Source of the DNA: Sipunculus nudus
Taxonomy: Eukaryota > Annelida > Sipuncula > Golfingiida > Sipunculidae
Assembly (NCBI GenBank): GCA_026874595.1
Contig: CM049313.1
Coordinates: forward strand, 21,095,508 to 21,159,507
DNA: 64,000 nucleotides
Direction: 5' to 3'
Both the position numbers and the translations under genes were made by a program. Below are positions 48,696 through 60,105 of the stretch, in pieces. The notes under the pieces were generated by a model. That model was not told where the DNA came from and ran no database searches. It was given only the letters and a program-made list of their open reading frames with translations. Within the stretch, counting starts at the first letter, position 1. The number at the start of each line of letters is the position of its first letter.

Positions 48696-49755
48696 AATAT
48701 GAAAAAATAGGTTTATATGCTCGGCGGTATGTTGTGAAATGCCTGAAACAATATAATGGTGGACACGTTATGTTTGCAAGAGGGAGGTTAAATATTACTT
48801 CAGATATGGTTCTGTAATTCAAAGACATGAGAAACAGGAAACAGGAGAACGCGAGTGAAACGTTGTGTGACTGGTGCTTCATACTTTTGCCAATCTCAGA
48901 ACAGAGGGTCGATCATTTGAAATATGTCGCAAGAACAAGTTTTTTTTTATATTACCAATTTTCCTATATGTGCATGTGCTTAAGACGCGTGTTTCAGGTA
49001 AACACATGTTATCAGAGGAACATGTTACGCAAATAAAACAAGTTTCAGGCTCAGTGGCAAAAAATTATAATCAGTACAATGAGAGCAGAGTGTCACGGGT
49101 TTACAACTTGGAGTTGGACGCAAAATGCGATACACTGCTCTCACTGGTCTGATTACAATCCTTGGCCATGTGCCAGACCTGGTGGTGAAACCCCGAAAAT
49201 CTTGCTATAGAAGGCAGCGGTTTAAACGAAGGAGATCTTGAACTCCTTAAAATGTATTATCGCTGCGTTAGGAATGAAAAATTGATTGTGTCAAAATACC
49301 GAGTTCATTGGAAACACTTTTTTTCCGTTTTTGGAGTGCATTCCATACGACACACACTATTATCTCTTGTCACTGGCTCCTTCTTAGCCTGCACGTCTCA
49401 TGACTGATAATTGGATAAAATTTTCGTCGCTCCCCATATATAGAGCTAATTGGTGTTTGTACACGATACGATCATATTTTCTGGAAAGGTTACTGTGTTA
49501 TCTGTTCTGTGGACATTGTACCTTTAAAACTGTTGCAGCATCGTATAGGTATCTTGGGTGGAACATAACTGCGACATATGGGCATCAGGAAGTGTTTTTT
49601 TTACCTCAGTTCAGTTATGAAAAGTTTTGTTCCAAGAAATCACGGGCCATACTGCTCACAGCCGCCATGACATGAAAAGTGAGAACATATCTTTTAGTGA
49701 TATGTTCTTGTGTGCTATTTCTTTTTTTATAAAGGAATCATACTTATTAAAACTA
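48696..49755. other. no gene; one short hairpin
   Basis: A perfect inverted repeat AGAACATATC / GATATGTTCT with a 7-nt loop at 49682-49708. Overlapping chance open frames at 48827-49152 are not supported. Confidence 0.45.
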
Positions 49756-49769
49756 ATATATATATATAA

Positions 49770-49850
<81 letters not shown>
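49756..49850. repeat. long (AT)n microsatellite
   Basis: About 95 bp of AT repeat with AAAT and ACAT interruptions. Confidence 0.97.
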
Positions 49851-49853
<3 letters not shown>

Positions 49854-52739
49854 GTAGGGTGGTGATTTCAGTCACCCTTGGTGTCTATCTCGAGTGGCGG
49901 GGGTCCAACAAAATTAGCTCTAACTCTGCTTAATAAGTCAGGCCTGTTCGTCACTGTACGTCATTGTATGTCCCGCTGTCCGCGTTCCATTGCTCTGACA
50001 TAAGTCCATTTGTCTTTCCCCGTACAACGAGTGGCTGTTTTCACAATACATACTTATTACACAATCGACGTGTCATAAGTGTTGGTAATCTCTCGGCTCA
50101 CCGGTGTGTATTGTTTACATGGATTCCTATTCCGTGTTGCATAAAAGGAATCCTCACAGGTGAAAATAAACATGCCCGGTTTAACACTAATATTCACTGC
50201 ATTGTGGAGAAATATTTGGATAAGCATATGCACCTAAGGTTGACAGCGTTCACATGTGACAGTCAGGCTTGATTTATTTGTTTGTTTACTGGGAGTTGTC
50301 CCCTCGTGTAGTTTATCAAATAATCTCGAGTGCTCTTCCTGAATTGCTCAAGTATATATGTTTTTCGCGACTTAGCGCTGCTCAGGGGTGCGTGTTTAGG
50401 GGTGAGTAGTTTCTCAACCCGACGCGAGATGGCGCTCTAGACAATACCTTTATGCAAACCTGGAAAAAAACGAAAAAAAAAAAAGATTAAAAAAAAACTA
50501 TATAAATGAATGGTGCCAGTGCAATGTATTATAATCGAAAGAACACATTTTTGATGAACTGCTCTGAATTTTGCTTTAAACAAATGAATCAAGCCAATAA
50601 TTACATTCATAAAGTATCACGGAAATTAAAAACTTGGCTACATCCCAACCATAAAATGATCAAGCAACCCTCCGTTAATAATATACATTGGTCAGCATGT
50701 CAGATTTATTTGTTGTATTAAGCCTCAGTTGTAAGTTTTGACTCTAGAATGCACGTTAACACGAACGTCATAGGCTACAGAACATATCAACATACAGGGG
50801 TTGGGGGGGGGCGCAACATTTATAAGCGTCCCTATAGGGCAAATTTAGGAAGAATTCAGTGAACTGAAGATAAAATTATATTAAAATATAGAAATATGTA
50901 ATCTACATCGTCTTTTTGCATCTCCTTTCATAATGCAGTTACAGAATGTTAATAAATAATCATTTGTCTAAGGATTTCAGGAAACAAGGCAAGGGTCTGT
51001 GACGCTTGAAATCTTTTTCGGAAGCCCTGTTCTTGGGGTCCTACCATCTGATTAAACGAGCGATTTTATGGCTATTGAGCCTATACTATCCAAGCTGGCT
51101 CTTGTAGCAGTCGTTGACCGTTGCATACTACAGGTACCTTTAAACATGCAGTCACTAGTGTAACACTGTGCTGAAAACCTGACAACGGACTCTTACAGTT
51201 AATAATATTTAATAATCCTATAGTGACATGATGTCCAGTCTTTATCATGAAACGATAATGACCTAAAATGTTATCGTAAAATATATTCAATTTTACATAA
51301 AGCTTCAACATTAACACAAAACCTCTCCCCTTCGGACGATCCAAAATCTCATGTGAGCCCCCAAAAAAATTGCCTGATCGTCCCCGACTTACCAAAATCC
51401 CTTAAATAATTTGTCAAATCATCCACAATTTTTATAAATTACAATTAGAATGAAGGCAAGATGATCAATTAAACGTTGTGGAGATATTTGCATATTTGTT
51501 GCCAGATGTTAGACATATCGCATTTAGGAAAAATAAAACTTTGTTTTAAATTTCAAATCTAGAAAAAAGCACCAAAGTCTTTGTTCATATATAACTGTTG
51601 TAATAGGGGATATTCTGGGGTTTTTAATATATATGAAAGGAGATAAAGGTAATTTTAACATAAATTTTAAAGCTCAACTGAAGCAAGGTAGCTTTGATGA
51701 TGCTCAGAACTTGCATGAGTACAGTGTGGTATGGAGGATCAGACGGGCAGTGCTTGCTGGTCTGTTTTATCAATGACATTTGATCTCAAGCTGCAAATGA
51801 GACACAGGGACCTAATCACAAAAAGGCACTCAAAATTAAGAGGAACCAGAAATAGATTTATGGTATACGATGTATATGATGTTTATGTCTGACGAGCCAT
51901 AAAAAATATAAAGATTAGATGTACGTATAAATGGTATCTGTGTGGATATGCATATTTTTTTTTGGTGACACAGGTATTAAACATGTGCCAGTCTATTTTA
52001 AATGATGTTTTTAATGAAACTTTGTTTCCATTTTGCTACATAGAATGATGTGGCATGCCGAATTTAATCCATCCCCAAGTCATATTTGATATATATATAG
52101 ATATATAGAGTTCAATGTCATGCATGTCATTGAATCTTTAAGAGTTCAATGTCATGTGTTTCTCTCTTTCCAGCACATTAAACCTGTATAGCACGTTCTG
52201 CGTTGTGCTTCTGGTGGAGTTTGTGACTGAGAGACGTGATCTGTATGTGCTGCCCACTACCCCAGTAATTGTCCTTACTAACTCCGGTGTGACACCTACT
52301 GTAACATATATATATGTCAGAGTCGGGTGATGCCTTTTGAATACTCATGTCCAAATGTTACTACCCGTCAAGGCGCCACAATATTAGTGGTAGCTGAGAT
52401 ATAACAAGAGTAGCGCCATCTCGCGTCCGTGAAACAGAACACTATTTTGTGTTTGATTTTACTGACGGTAGAAGTCGCTAGCGACAGAAATTAATCTTGT
52501 TTTAAATTTGATGCTTGCCCTCGTATCACTACACCAGCTTCGCACTTTAGTGGTGTGAATATTATCCGATGTTGAGCAGATGTTGCCGTAGAAATGTTAC
52601 TTGTGGTCTCCATAAAAATGATGAACATACAAACTATTTATATACCCACACGATCACCTTGTTGATACGGTCCAGTCAACTGCGGATGTTTTAAAGGTCT
52701 CAATACTGACTAATGAGCATGCATTAGCATCGTTATATA
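49851..52739. other. no gene; inverted pair of CTCF-like sites
   Basis: AT-rich. The 16-mer GACGCGAGATGGCGCT occurs at 50421-50436 on plus and 52412-52427 on minus. A short repeat of GAGTTCAATGTCATG lies at about 52108 and 52142. Open frames are short and unrecognised. Confidence 0.5.
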
Positions 52740-53415
52740 TGTAACGGGGTCGTAAAAGAGTGTTCGGGGAGATGTTGGTCTCTCTTTCTCTCTCGACAAA
52801 GAAACTTAATGACGCCAAGTGGTGGTGCATAAGTTTACTACAAGACAATAGAGACAAATGTTGAAATGGCGTGCTGCCACAACGAACAGTATGAGCGGAA
52901 TCATTATAACGTGTTAACACACATGCGGAAATAATACATTTAGAAAACAGTCGCATGTTTGTATTTTATGCGTTAGCAAAACTGAAGTCGGGTTTCGGAG
53001 AGAGTAAAAGTAACGTTTAAGCTCGAGAGCAAAACTGAGTCAATGTTAAAAGTTACGTCAAAGCATATATTTAGAGACCTTTTAGAAAAGACAGTTATAA
53101 AGGTAGTTAAAAATAAGAAACCTTTAACATTATGAAAAATGATAACTCACCTACAAGACTATAGAGACAAATGTTGAAATGGCGTGCTGTCACAACGAAC
53201 AGTATGAGCGGAATGCCGTCTCCACGGCTAGATTTCCCGCTCTTACCTACTCTATTGTTATGTAAAACAAGACCAAATCTGAAGGGGAACCCTGGCCTAG
53301 AATAAGCGAAAAAATAAAGCAAATCCCTGAGGGAGAACTCAGGAAACGAATCGGACGAGTTCGGTCGGTGAACTAAGGTCGGCGAACTAAACGAGTTTAA
53401 GGTAGATCCGTTACA
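52740..53415 (-). repeat. 3' LTR
   Basis: 676 bp, TG...CA ends with an 8-bp terminal inverted repeat (TGTAACGG/CCGTTACA). It contains an internal 63-bp direct duplication (52839-52901 and 53152-53214). Open frames inside it are not genes. Confidence 0.95.
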
Positions 53416-53420
53416 TACAT

Positions 53421-53428
53421 CCCCTCTT
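53421..53428 (-). promoter_or_regulatory. polypurine tract
   Basis: On the minus strand AAGAGGGG, 5 nt upstream of the 3' LTR: the expected priming site for plus-strand DNA synthesis. Confidence 0.7.
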
Positions 53429-53659
53429 AAGAAAATGGCGACCCGACATTTAAAACTAAACAAGACAGCGATGATACGATGGAACAAAGCAATCAACCTT
53501 CGACTGAAGGAAATACATCAACACATGTAGGTACATGTATATACAGAGAAGTCTAAGGCGCAATATGTACTGAACAAATGCGTCTGTCGATACCAATCCT
53601 TACCAGGATATCATTAAAACGGCCTAGTCCTTATAGGAAAAAAAGTGATTAATATTAAC

Positions 53660-55285
53660 TTAATCTATGACATAATCGCCAGAACGAAGATAGGCAGGTA
53701 ACCGTTTCTGACGTGTTGATCTTCTTAATGGTCTAGGAGGTGATTCTCTATTCACTGAAAGGGAAGGAGCATTATTAGGTGGAGGTATATATACGGGAGT
53801 CTGGACCCAGGGGCCCTCGTTATCACACACCAAGGAGGTAATAGACTCGTCATCTGATGAGATAATAGTTTCAGTTGCAGATAATACAGGTACATCAACT
53901 TGAATGTTAGTATACGTTGGTTCTGAAATAGAAAGAACATCATTATTGGTATCATCATTGGACATAGAATGCTCAGAATCAATTATCATGATAATAGCAT
54001 TTGAATTACTATCACTATCAGACGACAAATCACTAGAATTCTGAGAGTCCGGTACATTTCTCGGTACATTGGTGGTTGGAGGATCAGGTATATAATCAAT
54101 TGGCAGGAGAAGATTACGCTGTAGCGTACGACTGAGCGAGGGATTGTCGATAGGAGAGACAACATAAACGGGTATCCCTGCTTTTGGTTGCATTTTAACA
54201 ACATAAACCTGTTCTCCCCATTTATTTGCCAATTTGTGTTTTCCTGTAAAAGCTACATTACGAACTAACACGCGATCACCTATGTCAAGTACAGCGCCAT
54301 GCGACCGACGGTCGTATAATTTCTCATGACGATATTTTGAAGCGGCGGAAGTGCGTTGGGCGAAATCGTAAGCCGTCGATAACTGATCTTTCAAATCAGA
54401 AACGTAAGTTCGGTATGCTTGTTGGTCAGTTGGACTGTCAGCTCCTAAAATTAAATCTATCGGGAGTTGAGGATGACGCCCAAACATTAAGAAAAACTGT
54501 GAATACCCGGTAGACTCGTTTTTGCTACAATTGTATGCATGAGTAAGTGGGCCAACGTGATCTTTCCAGTTTCTCTTTTGTTCATACTCTAGAGTACCCA
54601 ACATGTTTAATAGTGTACGGTTAAAACGTTCAACTGGGTTACCCTGGGCATGGTAAGGAGTCGTACGAGATTTCTTTATACCACAGAGGCGACATAATTC
54701 ACGTATCAATTGAGACTCGAACTGTCTACCTTGGTCACTATGGATTCTACTAGGAAATCCATAGTGGTTTACAAAGGTATCTAGTAGCATCTTAGCAGTT
54801 TGTTTAGGCTTTGTACTTCGACAGGGAATCGCCATCGCGTAAAATGGTCCGTCATTACGAGGTCATTTTCTACCCCACCCCTAGAGGGCTCTATACTAAG
54901 AAAATCAATACAGAGTGGCTCCATCGGGCCGCTAGAGGATAGGGAAACTGAAGGAGCAGTATCGGGCGGTGTTTTCCGTCGTATACATCGAGGACATTCC
55001 CTGACATACTTCTCTATATCACGTGTCATCTTTGGCCAGAAAAACCTATCTTGAGCAAGTTGTAATGTACGATTGAGACCAAGATGGCCAACATCATCAT
55101 GAATACCTGACATAGCAGTTTGTCGACATTGTAAAGAAAGCACTAAGCTGGAATTGTTCTTTCCCATCACAAAGGCGACGACGGTAGAGAATCCCATCCT
55201 TTAGAACAAGTGAATCTAAATACCTGAAAAGATAAATCTGATCTGGTTGAAGAGTAGGTTTACTCATTCGGGTACCATCCTTCAA
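53660..55285 (-). pseudogene. gypsy integrase region, two internal frameshifts
   Basis: The integrase inserts element cDNA into the host genome. Visible parts in order: a short linker (LVLKDGILYRR, 55097-55285), the HHCC zinc domain (HDDVGHLGLNRTL then CPRC, in 54781-55197), and the catalytic core with CIDFLSIEPS, TDHFTRW, the second Asp in IHSDQGRQFES and the Glu in NPVERFNRTLLNMLG. The carboxy end has the KLYDRRSHG...LDIGDRVLVRN block and an acidic/Ser-rich tail ending in LRRSTRQKRLPAYLRSGD (53660-54835, 391 codons open). No chromodomain seen. Frameshifts lie near 55140-55155 (before the zinc domain) and near 54838-54842 (just after TDHFTRW). All catalytic residues are present, so inactivation appears recent. 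Confidence 0.85.
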
Positions 55286-56165
55286 GATAAAGAATGAAGG
55301 GTTTCAACAGGTCATCCTGCCATTGTGCAGAGCGTATATCTTGCGGGTCCTGAAACAATGATGTAGAAGGGGTGTTCATGCAAAAGACAGTATCAGGCAT
55401 ACATGTTATGGTGGATATCAAAGCTGGTGTCGCTATGTCGGGGTTACATATAGCCTTTACAACCTGTCCTTCGCCTCTACCTTTATCGCGAATAGCTCTA
55501 GGAATTCGCGAGAGCGCGTCGGCATCGCTGTTATGCTTTCCTGAGCGATATTGTATGCTAAATTCATAATTTGCAAGTTCGGCAACCCATCGTTGTCCTG
55601 TGGCATCAAGCTTTGCTGTGGAGAGAACATAAGTAAGGGGGTTATTATCTGTAAAAACAGTGAAACGGGAGCCGTACAGATAGGCTTTGAATTTATCTGT
55701 AATGCTCCATTTTAAAGCTAGAAATTCTAACTTGTGCGCTGGATATCTAGACTCCGCTGGTGTTAAGCTGCGGCTTGCAAAAGCAATAGGTTTCTTCTCC
55801 CCATTCTGTTCATGGTACAAGATACCTGAAAGCCCACTGAAACTGGCATCAGTATGCAAAATAAAAGGACGTGTAAAAACTGCAAAAGCAAGCACAGGAG
55901 CTGTGGATAAAGCATCAATCAATGAATCAAATGCATTTTGATGATCAGATGTCCAAATAAACGGTTGGGTTGCTGCCTTCGTAGATTTTACTTTTGCCTT
56001 TGGTCTGCGCTGGTCTCCCTTCCGTAGATTATGGAGAGGTCTAGCTAAAACAGCAAAACCTTTTATGAACTTGCGATAAAAACCTGCAAATCCTAAAAAT
56101 CTACGTACATCCTGGACACAGTTAGGTATTGGCCATTCTTTCAGTACCTGTATTTTGCTGGGATC
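55260..56165 (-). pseudogene. gypsy RT connection and RNase H
   Basis: Follows a frameshift near 56165-56180. It begins with the RT thumb/connection block (VRRFLGFAGFYRKFIKGFA), then RNase H with the expected acidic residues: Asp in ILHTDASFSG, Glu in HKLEFLALKW, Asp in FTVFTDNNPLTYVLS, and the end block HNSDADALSR. RNase H degrades the RNA strand during reverse transcription. The frame closes at 55260, where a further frameshift (about 55270-55285) separates it from integrase. Confidence 0.85.
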
Positions 56166-56896
56166 AGTTTATTGCTTTCTTTTGACACCACAAGCCCCAA
56201 ATACTTGATGTCTCGCTGAAAGAAGTGACATTTAGATGGTTTTAGCTTTAGACCTGCATCAGAAAGACGTTGAAAGACAGAATTTAAGCGGTCTAGGTGT
56301 TCATCGAAAGTACGGGACGCTACAATGATATCGTCAAGATATAACCAGCATTCCTTCAGATGAAGATCCCCCATAACCTTCTGTATTAATCGTTGAAATA
56401 AGAGAGGCGCGTTCATTTATCCAAAAGGCATAGTTTCAAATTGATAGAATCCTAATGGACCTACAGTAAAAGCTGTTTTCTCTTTGTCTTCTTCTGCAAC
56501 TTCCACCTGTGAATATCCAGACTTCAGGTCTAGGGATGAAAAATACTGACAATCTGTTAAAGAGTCCAATGTATCATCCATCCTCGGCAGAGTGTGAGCA
56601 TCTCTTATTGTACGACTGTTCAATTTCCTGTAATCAACACAAAACCTCAAAGAGTTATCTGGTTTACGCACAAGGACCACAGAACTGGCAAAAGGACTAT
56701 TGCTCTCCTTGATGACTTTGGCTTTCAGCATATCTCGAAGAAGTTCTTTCACCTCATGAAACATTTGTGGTGGAATGCGCCTGTATCTTTCTCTGAAAGG
56801 TTCATTATTGGTTAATTTGATTTCATGTTTGACTATACTGGTGCGCCCCAAATCAGTATCACTGAAAGAGAAAATATGTTTCCATTTGACTAACAA
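56141..56896 (-). pseudogene. gypsy reverse transcriptase with in-frame stop
   Basis: Reverse transcriptase core. Motifs in order: a PFRERYRRIPP entry, ESNSPFASSVVLVRKPD, LRFCVDYRKLNSRT, FSSLDLKSGYSQVEV (catalytic Asp), FETMPFG and the YLDDIIVAS catalytic box. An in-frame TAA at 56417-56419 falls directly after FETMPFG, where related elements normally have Leu or Met; one base change would account for it. The frame resumes without shift and continues to a frameshift near 56165-56180. The upstream border near 56890-56900 is also frameshifted relative to the linker. Confidence 0.9.
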
Positions 56897-57211
56897 GCTT
56901 GCAGCTGTTCTATTTCATATGATGAAATGTCATTGCCAAACTTGAATGAATTAAGGAAATCATCTGCAGCATCTGAAGCAGGTAATGATGGTGGAACAAC
57001 AGTGGCTTCCTGTAAATTACAAAGAATGGTTTTACTCGGAATTGTAACATGATCACAAGATAAATTCTGTATAGTAACAATAAATCTGTTTTTCACCTGA
57101 AGAAAAATCTACTTCCTGGAGCGATGGATGCATCATCAATCCTGCAGGTTAGGCATGCATGAAGTTTTCTTCAGCTACAACTAATACTCTACCCGGTGTA
57201 TGGGCTCTTGT
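56890..57211 (-). pseudogene. gypsy PR-RT linker, degenerate
   Basis: Joins protease to RT. Readable pieces are THTPGRVLVV-like sequence in the protease frame, an in-frame TAA at 57149-57151, a frameshift near 57090-57105, and then FIVTIQNLSCDHVTIPSKTI in another frame up to 56890. Such spacer blocks between protease and RT are usual in gypsy elements; no enzyme activity is expected here. Confidence 0.6.
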
Positions 57212-57804
57212 TTAAACACTAATAGAGACAGTGGCACCAGGCAAGACCTTTATTGCTTTGGTGGATATAACATGATTTATGTTACTGGTAGTTTTCTTTT
57301 CCAGTGTTTGGATACTCGGAAAAGCAAGTGTCCATGGGGTTAATATACCCAACTTCTGAACAAACTGGTTTCCCGCCTTGTTCTGGAGCATCTGTAAACA
57401 AGAGCTGAGAAGGTTTGTCCCAATTAAGAAAGGAACATCATGGTTAAATTCAGTATCCTTCATTACCAGCACTGGAACAGAAAAAGTTTCATTTTGCAAT
57501 ATGTCAGGGAAAATTATGCCAACTGGTACGATCCCAAGATATTCTATTGATTCGCCACCAACATGTCGTAAATCGAGATCTTCAACCCCAATCATATCAG
57601 AACTTGAAAGATGTTTCTGAAAGAACCATTCTGCAACAGTACTTACTTGTGACCCTGTGTCAAGTAAGCCATTGCATGATATGTTATCAGCACTCATTTC
57701 AACAATATGGGTATTACCAACAACAGGAACAGGGATCGATGATTTAGACGTGGGTTTACTATTAGCACCTGTTCTCCCCCACGACTGAGAACAGGTAACG
57801 TTTA
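57212..57804 (-). pseudogene. gypsy aspartic protease, reached by -1 frameshift
   Basis: Aspartic protease that cuts the Gag-Pol polyprotein. The active-site block LLDTGSQVSTV lies about 45 codons after the frameshift site. The frame has no ATG near its start; it is continuous with the position reached by a -1 shift at the end of gag, so it is read as the first part of Pol rather than as a separate gene. It closes at a TAA (57212-57214) in a position where related elements read on, so this is probably a nonsense mutation rather than the natural end. A possible internal ATG start at 57697 is not needed. Confidence 0.8.
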
Positions 57805-57811
57805 GTTTAAA
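57767..57811 (-). promoter_or_regulatory. predicted -1 ribosomal frameshift signal
   Basis: On the minus strand the last two sense codons of gag sit in the heptamer T TTA AAC (57805-57811), followed at once by the gag stop TAA (57802-57804). After an 8-nt spacer (57797-57804) comes a perfect 10-bp stem ACCTGTTCTC / GAGAACAGGT (57787-57796 and 57767-57776) with a 10-nt loop. Slipping back one base puts ribosomes in the protease frame, which is open. This has the order and spacing of classic eukaryotic -1 signals. Confidence 0.8.
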
Positions 57812-59097
57812 AGTTTACCAAATCTGTCCCTTTTAGCATGACAAGTGTCTGCTGTATGGGTATTTCTTTTACATCGGTTGCAATACAAGTCTTTTGGTGT
57901 GTCAGTATCTACTGATTTCTTAGAATGGTCTCTGCCTCTACTCGTTTGTGTTTTTTCTAACTTAGAAACTCTGTTTTCCATCCTATCTAGTTTTGAGGAA
58001 AATTTAGAGTCTAAGGCATCCAATCTCTTAAACAATGGGTCAAAGTTTGGTGTTTGTTTGGCACTGCTAGATGAAGATAGTTGATGGGTACTAACAGATG
58101 CCTTCTCACCTGACTTTACTGATTGGCTCTTTTGCATCTCTAGAGAACGGCAAGCTGTGAAAATTTCATCAAAGCTTTCGTCACATTCAAATCGATATCT
58201 TGTAGCTTCTTTGTTCTCCTTTGAGACCAAGCCATCCCAAAATTTAGACCTAAGCATTTGATTATAACCTGAACAAGACAAAGCACGCTTCTCTTTGATC
58301 AAATCAAGCATCCGATGGAAGCTACAGCTCCATGATACGATATCCTCTTTTGGACCTTGTTCACTAGAGTGAAACCTATGTTCTAAGACATTTACAGGTA
58401 AGACATTGCCAAAGTTTTTGTCAAACTTATCAAAAATATCGTTAGGGTTTGACCCCTCGGGCATAGATAAAAGTACACTACCTGCCGTACCTTTAACCGA
58501 CTGATGTATGGCGGCAAGTATCTGCGCCTGAGAGGTAGAATCCTCTGACAATAATGCCTTAACATGAGACCTCCATTGTTCATAACTGCCATCTTGATCT
58601 CTACCACCTGTAAAGGAAGGTAATCTTGGATTTAAAACGGAATAACTGTACTTTCCAGAAGGAAAGATGTTACCACGAACCTTCCTCATCTTGGCAAAGA
58701 GGTCTGATATCTGGTCATCTGAAAGGAATGACAGCTTGTTAGTCAATTGATGTATACTCCTTTCTGCAACAGACTGTGTAATATCAACATTATTCAACCT
58801 ATCCCTTTCAATCAAAGCATTAATCTCACTAATGTCAGTCTCCTGACCAGGAGCCAGTGAGAATTTCTTGAAATCTGCATGTGTTGCAGAAGATGCTGAC
58901 TTTTCATTATGGAATATGATATATTCTCTCCCTGTACACAGGTGTGAGTGTGCTTCCCTAACCAGCAATAAGTTATTTACTTCACAAATCTTACCAAACT
59001 GGGTTAGCAAATCATTATAATCAACATCCGGTGGGACCCCATGTATGGAAACCACACATTTAATGTCAACCATGTTTGCAGTGTAATGCTTAAACAA
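57802..59097 (-). CDS. gag: gypsy Gag polyprotein, intact
   Basis: Structural capsid protein of the element, 431 codons without a break. Residues 1-120: an N-terminal region with CVVSIHGVPPDVDYNDLL, which in PNMA-type proteins corresponds to an RNA-recognition-like fold. Residues about 150-340: a capsid-like domain introduced by LPSFTGGRDQDGSYEQW. Residues 370-395: a charged coiled-coil-like stretch (LDSKFSSKLDRMENRVSKLE). Residues 406-419: one CCHC zinc knuckle, CNRCKRNTHTADTC, followed by a basic tail. The first ATG (59097) is about 1 kb inside the 5' LTR. Gag is the only full-length open frame of the element. The resemblance to PNMA-type domesticated Gags is by eye. Confidence 0.9.
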   Translation of the reverse strand: MFKHYTANMVDIKCVVSIHGVPPDVDYNDLLTQFGKICEVNNLLLVREAHSHLCTGREYIIFHNEKSASSATHADFKKFSLAPGQETDISEINALIERDRLNNVDITQSVAERSIHQLTNKLSFLSDDQISDLFAKMRKVRGNIFPSGKYSYSVLNPRLPSFTGGRDQDGSYEQWRSHVKALLSEDSTSQAQILAAIHQSVKGTAGSVLLSMPEGSNPNDIFDKFDKNFGNVLPVNVLEHRFHSSEQGPKEDIVSWSCSFHRMLDLIKEKRALSCSGYNQMLRSKFWDGLVSKENKEATRYRFECDESFDEIFTACRSLEMQKSQSVKSGEKASVSTHQLSSSSSAKQTPNFDPLFKRLDALDSKFSSKLDRMENRVSKLEKTQTSRGRDHSKKSVDTDTPKDLYCNRCKRNTHTADTCHAKRDRFGKLLN

Positions 59098-60084
59098 TCC
59101 TAAGTGTATTACCCCTACGTGCTATAATACAAAGTTGTTCAAAACAAAAGTCACCTTCACTATTGTTTACATCTTATAGTAAAATGACATTATCAAATCC
59201 AGAAGTGACAGCACGAGATACAAGGCAAGAAGTGTAGACTGAAATGAGAGAATAAGTTAGTGTTAGAAAAAAATGAGAAATGAGCAGATAATTTAAAGTC
59301 AAAATGTTAAAAAAAACTGGAAAATCTGAAAAAAAATCCAGCTCAACAAAGACAACTTTGACGAAAATATCCAGGTTAAAAATAAAACCTGGACAAGTCC
59401 CATAATGGAATATCATTGGCCTGAGCGATAATGAAGCGGTAGTGATGGACAGAAGAGAATAATGACGAATAAAGGTGAATCCTGACGCCTGCTACCAGTA
59501 GCTACCACAATGTATGGTTACCTCAGACCTTAGTATATACATTAAATGTGACCCCTACATGTACATGTTTAAACAATAATATCAGCAAAAGGTCCTGCAA
59601 ATTTGTTCTGCTAAGAACTGTTCTAGGCACAGTTCAAAATGAACATTAAAACGTCAAAGACACTTGTTCCACTTAATTGTTTAACAGTGGTACATGCAAA
59701 AGTTCAGCGGCGAAAAAGTACCTTGTGTGGTGAATTCCTTTGACACTCTGAAAACCAGCCGGCTTTGATTTCCTTCGTGACAGAGAAATTGTCTACAGGC
59801 GCACAAAATAACAATTTCAAGCAGCTTTCAAGTTTGCGCATAGTGAACAGAGCACAGTGGCCCTCGACGTAGTCATGCATGACATAGCATAAAGCGGCAC
59901 GCGCAGTTCGAAGCGAAATACCCAGGTCCTCAAAGGGTTAAAGCGACGTCTTGCGATCCAAGAAATTAAATACTGGCCAGTATTGTAAGATAGTTCGTGT
60001 AGCGACATTTGAGAATCCGTGTAGGCCTACTCATAGCATACACGTTAATGCGCATTATAACACACTCGACGTTATTTACCTAGA
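59098..60084 (-). other. 5' leader of the gypsy element
   Basis: About 1 kb between the primer-binding site and the gag ATG, with no coding signature. It probably holds the packaging signal, which cannot be seen by eye. Confidence 0.6.
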
Positions 60085-60103
60085 CATCTCACTGGGGGCT
60101 CCA
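60085..60103 (-). promoter_or_regulatory. tRNA primer-binding site
   Basis: On the minus strand TGGAGCCCCCAGTGAGATG starts 2 nt after the 5' LTR, and its TGG pairs with a tRNA CCA end. Which tRNA it fits was not decided. Confidence 0.75.
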
Positions 60104-60105
60104 TT

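Noticed and set aside
53107-53496. 129-codon minus-strand frame, with a near-identical one at 60473-60859
   Set aside because: Both lie in the two LTRs; the similarity is that of the LTRs, not of a gene.
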